The translations under genes and the position numbers were made by a program. The notes below the pieces were generated by a model that searched no databases, was not told where the DNA came from, and saw only the letters and a program-made list of their open reading frames with translations. Shown here in pieces: positions 58,923 to 64,000 of a DNA stretch of 64,000 bases. The DNA comes from Fallopia convolvulus (lineage: Eukaryota; Streptophyta; Magnoliopsida; Caryophyllales; Polygonaceae). The number at the start of each line of letters is the position of its first letter. The stretch's first letter is position 1. The stretch spans positions 48,033,927 through 48,097,926 of the forward strand of contig OZ024725.1 in the NCBI GenBank assembly GCA_964016875.1, written 5' to 3'.

Positions 58923-60639
58923 ATAAATATCTTTATAAAGAATACTTGGGATATTACAACAAGGAAATAATAATAAGGTATAATATTAATTTATCACCTC
59001 CACCAAAATTATTATTATAATAATTTAGTAATTAATTCTCTTATAATAAGAATATAAGAGATATTTAAAACTTTAGAAGAATTAAAGCAATTCTTATTAA
59101 AGTTCATTCGTACCTCTTGTGTCGATAGGTCGAGTCTCCGTTTCAATTAAAGTCAACGATTTCCGTTCGTTCGTTCGTACACAATCATAAAAGCTAAGGC
59201 AAGTGGAATTTCTCCTTGAAGCCTCGTTATATCATTTCGTGAAAATTCTCGATTTTGGGAACAACTTGTTTGCTAATAATAAACGAATCTAGGAATATCG
59301 ATTGTTAGAAATAACGACCCACTTGTTATCGTTATTCCGCTATTTAATATTCAATAGGACTATTATGCTAGTCTTGATTGTGACCTTAATTGTTTACGAT
59401 CTCTTTTCGAGATCGGTTTGGATGAAATAGTGAGGGGTGCGAGACTAACCCGACACCTCTATATAACCAACTAAGTCGTATTGCAACCATGCCTAAATTA
59501 CGACTTTTTGATCATGATCCATGTCCGCTCCTACGCAACGGAGGGATGCATGCACTCTAGCTAAGTGTCGGAACTTTGTTCCTGTCAGTGCACGGGCCTA
59601 TACAGGGCCCCCACACTCTTAAAACAAGTTAACGTAAGTGAAAGCTTTATCACGACATAAGATAAGTGCCAAAGCACATTTAAAAGAAACCAAAACCGGG
59701 TCGGATTAGTACAACTTGCTTGGAAGACCACCCGACTCCCGGTTCTTGAAAAGATCGCCTTTTCAATCTGAATGCTTAGTTGGGCTTGTCTAAGGTGGGC
59801 GGGTACTTAAGCGCTTTCGGGCCACCCCCCTATCTGGAGCACCGATTAAGATGAGGTTGGTTGAGATCCGAGAAGGGTACGGGAGGTTTTTAAATCTTAT
59901 ATGAATTAATAACGTTTCCAACATACCTTCTACTCTAAGAAGTCTACAATCTCGTAGTACTTCGTTTCAACTTAAGAGTTATTTCATCTCGAGATATACT
60001 CATTTCCGTTACTAAAAGCTCCACATAAAGTTCGATACCCCGAACACATCCCGATAATATTTATCAAATATTATAAAATTACCATAATACCTTTGAGAAT
60101 TTTCATTTTCACTTGCTTACTCTCCTTAAACTAATCCCACTATTTCTGCATTTTTGCCTAGTATTTCTCGCCCTTCGCGACAGATGCCAAACTGTCGGAA
60201 TGTACACCAAAGTGTTGAAGACGAAGTCTAGAAGGTCCGAGAAGCGTTATGCAAGGATAGAAGATCAAGGCAAGACGACGTTGAAGGAAGGAAGGAATTA
60301 TCACAAGTGCAAAGCATTCCGAAGATAGTGCACCGACTGTTCTACTTTGACCAAGCAAATCATCATCACATGAATTGTCTTGGAGAAACATACCTGTATT
60401 TTTAAATATGTCTTTTTCAACCCTTTTAAATGGGCTTTACTTTCTGCTGCTACATCATTTGTAAAACGACTCTCAATGTAATGAACGACAGTTCTTATCA
60501 ATGAATAAAATTTCGCTTTTAGTCAATTTCATCTTTAATTACCTTTAATTAAATTATTTAAAGCCTTGGGTGACTTTGGACGGTAAAGTCCGAGGTCACT
60601 CGCAGGTAATACCCAGTGTTGCAAAATAGGGGTGTTACA
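58923..60639 (+). repeat. Truncated gypsy LTR, 3' part
   Basis: It is related to the last part of the solo LTR (about 49195-50642) and ends AGGGGTGTTACA at 60639. The 5' half is missing. It differs by many substitutions and has an extra segment around 59700-59860. Short frames within it are not genes. Confidence 0.75.
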
Positions 60640-61101
60640 GTTGGGTTGACCCGTTATTTCAATTAAAAATTCAATATTTATTATAAATTTTGTATAAAAT
60701 TATTATTTTATTATTATTAAATAATATTTTATATAATATAATATTAATTATTTTAATAAATATAAAGATAAAGGTTAATAAAATTGACGATCATGACCCG
60801 TTGGTTCAACCCGAACCCGTACCAAACCTGTAACAACCCGGTCCATATGAACCCGGAAATTTTACGACATGTGACCTGTTTTGACCCGAACCTGATTGAC
60901 CCAAACCCGAACCCGACCCGCCCAACCCATTTGACAGGTCTATATGTGATGCACTCAAACCCATTTAGTTGGAATAATAATTTAGGCTCATAAATAAAAA
61001 ATTAGGCCCATAAACTAATCTTCACTCGTGAATAAAAGTTCTAACATTTATTATGTCTTTAAGAATAACTTTTTAAGTTGTAAAATGGTCAGCCTTGACA
61101 G
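60640..61101. repeat. GACCCGAACCCG-rich and AT-rich sequence
   Basis: At 60790-60940 the words GACCCG, AACCCG and CAACCC recur in loose order, a composition often seen in plant repeats. The rest is AT-rich. No gene is seen. Confidence 0.5.
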
Positions 61102-61826
61102 CCCATGATCTTTCATTTTTCAAATAAATCTAATCCAATATAAATATTATAAATATTTATATTTATATCATAGTAATGCGACCATTACCAACATGTTATA
61201 AATTCAAATTAAATGAACCAAAGAGAATATCGGCCCATTTAACCTAAATTAAAAACATGTCTCTAAAGATTTCTACACTTGGAAAGTTCTAAGATAAGCG
61301 TAAAAATAACCCTTACGTGTAAATTTTCAAATGCAATGCAACACGAGCATCCTTGCTTGGTCGAGCATGATTGTCTTCCAATGGAAACTTGACAATGATT
61401 GTTTTTAAAAACTGAGATTTTTGATGACCTTCTTAAACTGAAATGATCGCGATCTTAGAACAGGTTTTAGTTTTGAGCTTCAAATAACCTCCTCGACAAG
61501 ATTGATCATCAGGGTTCTTTGGTTATCATCGCCCTTATATTTGAAATTATAAAAATTACCCTTAATTGGTATTTTATTTCACTCCTCCTTCTTATTTCCT
61601 GTTAACTCTTTAAAGTAATCGGCAATTATATGCAAATAAATCCACAAAGTTGATGATTGAAAAGAATTTCGGCTAAGGAGTGAAATGTGTCAGAATACAG
61701 GGACCACCAACAATAATTTCTCTAAAAAAATCGTCCAAATTTCATTGTGTCCAATGTGTCTCAAAGAATCGCAACAATAATTATCTCGTTATTTTATCTT
61801 CCCCATATTATTTCTGAAGCCTCTAA
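61102..61826. repeat. Segmental duplication, copy B (upstream region of the hydrolase without the gene)
   Basis: Collinear with 25560-27544 but without the MITE and without the Mutator-like element. It stops about 60 bases before the point corresponding to the hydrolase ATG. No coding sequence follows. Confidence 0.75.
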
Positions 61827-61951
61827 GCAAGCCCAACTGCTTTCCTAAAATTTGGGGATTGGGCTTTTGGACAATAAAGTAGTCTAATAGATGCTCCATC
61901 TCATTCCCTATTTTGGAATAATTCTCCAAAATGGGTTGAGCTCTCCCTAAA

Positions 61952-62493
61952 TCTATAACTATATATTAAAGCTTCCCCTTTTCGAGCCACCAGAATGATT
62001 CTGGCTCCACCTCATATTTAAAAAAATTAATTTTTATTTCTATTATTAACTATTTAAATTTATCTCTAACATCAAATAAATATCTATATAGTATAACAAT
62101 ATCTTTTGAAACCTTCCTTATACAAGCAGTTCAAATTAAAGATAAAATATTTTAAAATAAATATAAATCTTTTATAGTATATCTTTTGACGAATTTATTT
62201 ATAGATATATAATAGAAAAAATAATGATAAATATTTATAATGTTTAAAATCAATAAAAATAGATAATAAATATTTAATAGATATATTGAAATATTTGATA
62301 ATATCTAAATTAACGTACATGGAAATTAATAAAATATGAATAATATAATATTTAATTAAAAAAGTATACATTTTACGAGAAATAAATTACTTATATTAAA
62401 GTTTATAGTATATTTTAATTTATTAATATACTATTTATAATGTCTGTAAAATACTGAATCGTAGTCGTACATGGTACGACGGGTACAACTAGT
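61952..62493 (+). mobile_element. Non-autonomous Helitron, 542 bp
   Basis: It starts TCTATAACTATATATTAAAG, the usual plant Helitron 5' form, and ends CTAGT. A hairpin with GTCGTAC/GTACGAC arms (62464-62480) lies 8 bases before CTAGT. It sits between A and T (A|TC...CTAGT|T) with no target duplication, as Helitrons do. There is no coding capacity. Confidence 0.75.
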
Positions 62494-62609
62494 TTAGAGT
62501 GATTTCCAAATCCCCAAATCCATTTACTTTCCTTTTCTTTTTTCTTTTATTATATAATTTAATGGATAAATTAATTAAAAAGATTTGCCCAAAGGATAAA
62601 TTAATTTAA

Positions 62610-62799
62610 TGGATAAATCACGAGTAATAATACGATGACCTATAATCGAACCACCCCGACCTCCTCTTGAATTTCGGCTAGATTAACCTTTTTCATCCAT
62701 TTGAGCAAGTAAAAATTCTTCATATTCATCGTCAATAGTGTCATCATCATCCATGAATGTATCAACGAGATAATGACTACCCAATGAACGACGAGTCAT
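62610..62799 (-). pseudogene. PIF/Harbinger-like transposase, N-terminal fragment
   Basis: The ATG at 62799 opens a 38-codon frame with DDEYEEFLLAQMDEKG, stopped at 62683-62685. The same frame then continues with SRGGRGGSIIGHRIITRD. This resembles the start of plant Harbinger-type transposase genes. The catalytic DDE region is absent. Confidence 0.4.
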
Positions 62800-62879
62800 A
62801 AAATTTATTTTTCAAATTGAGATAAAATGAGAGTATTGATTGTGTGAATGAAATAACAAAAATGTTCAAAAATGTAAAT

Positions 62880-63100
62880 ATTTTATTTCCTTATTAATCA
62901 AATAACAAATAATTTATGATTTATTAAATTAAAATTCTAGAATATTCCTTATAATTCAAATAACAAATAAATTATTAATTATTAAATTAAAGTTATAAAA
63001 TATTTTTATTTTTTTAAAAGTTAAATAACAAATAATTATCATTTATTAGGTTAAGATTCTATAATATTTTATTTTTTATGTAAGATAATATGTTAGTTAT
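62880..63100. repeat. AT-rich tandem repeats, about 60 bp
   Basis: Three to four copies of ...AAATAACAAATAATT...TTATTAAATTAA...ATTCTA(G/T)AATAT, diverged. Confidence 0.6.
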
Positions 63101-63164
63101 TGTAATTTGTATGGTAAAAAAATAAAGCATTAAATGCAATGTTCTCTAAAATAAAAAAGGGAAA

Positions 63165-64000
63165 TTCCGTGTGGTACCCTGAGTTTTATACTTTTCCGAA
63201 TGGTGCCCAAAAACAAAACTTATTCCGTGAAATACCCCCGAGTTTCTGTCCGAGTTTGTCCCGTGCCCCTTCATTCAACTTTCTACCAACTTCCGTTTAG
63301 ATTGCTTTAAAAAAAGAAAATAAAATTAAAATAATCTCACCCAAATTTGTTGAATTCATAAAAATAAAATAATCTCACCCAAAAATAAAATAACTTTCTA
63401 CCAACATTCTTAAATGTGTTGAATTCATGATTAATCAGTTGATTAACATCGCGGAATTAGCATCGTACAAAAAGAGGGGAAATTAAATTGGGAGAAGGAT
63501 GGTGAAAATTGGGAACAATAGATGTGGATTGTAATAAGGAGGCAGAAATGCCCGAATTGGTAGCCCGAACTGGTCGTCTCCTTCAGCGCTATTTCGATGG
63601 CGGAGAAATTGAATTCAGAAGGACACGATTTTTTATTGGCACAAAAAGTCAGAAGAAGTTGAATGAAAGGTTATAGTTTAGATTGCTTTAAAACATGATG
63701 AAGCGGAGAAGTTGTGGTTGTTGGAGTCTTCATCAGCTTGGAATGGTACTTTAATGGCTGTATGTTTGAATTGGGATTCTCCAGCAGGGAGATAGAGGGC
63801 AACAATGTTGGGGAATTTGAAATGAGGAGTGAAATTGAAGTGGAGGACAAACAAAAAAGTGATAATGAAGTGGGGAATTTGGGCGAGAATTGAATATGAA
63901 TTTCAAATTTGGTAATTCATGGTCAGAGGGAGTTCAACCTTTTGCTTCAACTACAGAGCATGAAGATGGAATTTGGGTGAGATTATTTTCTTTTTCTTTT
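63165..64000 (+). mobile_element. Left part of a possible Pack-MULE
   Basis: GGGAAATTCCGTGTGGTACCC at 63165 and the following C-rich, low-variation stretch (to about 63295) look like the long terminal repeat of a Mutator-like element. The right end is outside the window. It encloses a gene-like fragment at 63548. The classification is tentative. Confidence 0.35.
63548..63676 (+). pseudogene. Fragment like the N-terminus of a plant Nudix hydrolase
   Basis: A 42-codon frame from ATG contains LVARTGRLLQRY followed by DGG, the sequence with which plant Nudix hydrolases of the diphosphoinositol-phosphatase type begin. After that the similarity ends and the frame stops. The Nudix box is absent. 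Capture by the surrounding element is inference. Confidence 0.35.

Noticed and set aside
1..64000. CRISPR array, bacterial operon or phage features
   Set aside because: Sequence is plant nuclear DNA; the tandem repeats seen lack unique spacers and are transposon or satellite repeats.

Overview
This is a transposon-dense nuclear segment from a eudicot plant. It holds one intact host gene, a seven-exon dienelactone hydrolase (27607-30023, + strand). It also holds an isolated patatin-like exon (25027-25187, - strand), a small unidentified two-exon remnant (5183-6231, - strand), and a great deal of nested mobile DNA. Plant origin follows from the GT-AG introns, the plant-type dienelactone hydrolase, and the Ty1/copia, Ty3/gypsy, CACTA, Mutator, Helitron and PIF/Harbinger families. 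Nothing seen allows a genus call.

Left part (1-25 kb). At 1-4919 lies a Ty3/gypsy element of Athila type that carries only gag and protease. Part of its 3' flank also appears beside its 5' LTR, at a junction that looks like multiple template switching. It is followed by a decayed CACTA transposon (about 6230-11136) with a tnp2-type transposase. That transposon is abruptly joined to the 3' half of a SIRE-type Ty1/copia element (11137-16948: reverse transcriptase, RNase H, a downstream third ORF and the 3' LTR). The SIRE element lies in the leader of a minus-strand gypsy element (LTR 17156-19067). That gypsy LTR abuts a plus-strand copia element (19068-24924), whose RNase H region is split by a solo LTR (23060-24318, target duplication CCTAT).

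Middle (25-32.8 kb). This is the host island: the patatin-like exon, a MITE with a 9-bp target duplication, a 986-bp Mutator-like element just upstream of the dienelactone hydrolase, and the gene itself. The gene's upstream region, without the gene and without either insertion, appears again at 61102-61826.

Right part (32.8-64 kb). A second SIRE-type element (32852-55899) has its 5' LTR split by a gypsy-type solo LTR (33511-50642, duplication GTTAC). That solo LTR is split by a 13.6-kb minus-strand element with LTRs above 4 kb and no recognisable pol (34002-47589, duplication GTAGG). One LTR of that element carries a LINE RNase H fragment in place of 855 bp of LTR. Matching duplications at two of the nested levels, and a one-mismatch pair at the outer level, fix the order of insertion. 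The LTRs of both gypsy-type elements carry an antisense tRNA-like segment with A and B boxes in U3. Beyond 55.9 kb come a coiled-coil pseudogene remnant, a TTCAATTTTTATA-type minisatellite split by another solo LTR (57793-58775) with seven exact 50-bp repeats, a truncated gypsy LTR, a non-autonomous Helitron (61952-62493), a Harbinger fragment, and the start of a Pack-MULE-like unit.

All coordinates come from reading the sequence by eye. Family names rest on recognised motifs, not on searches.
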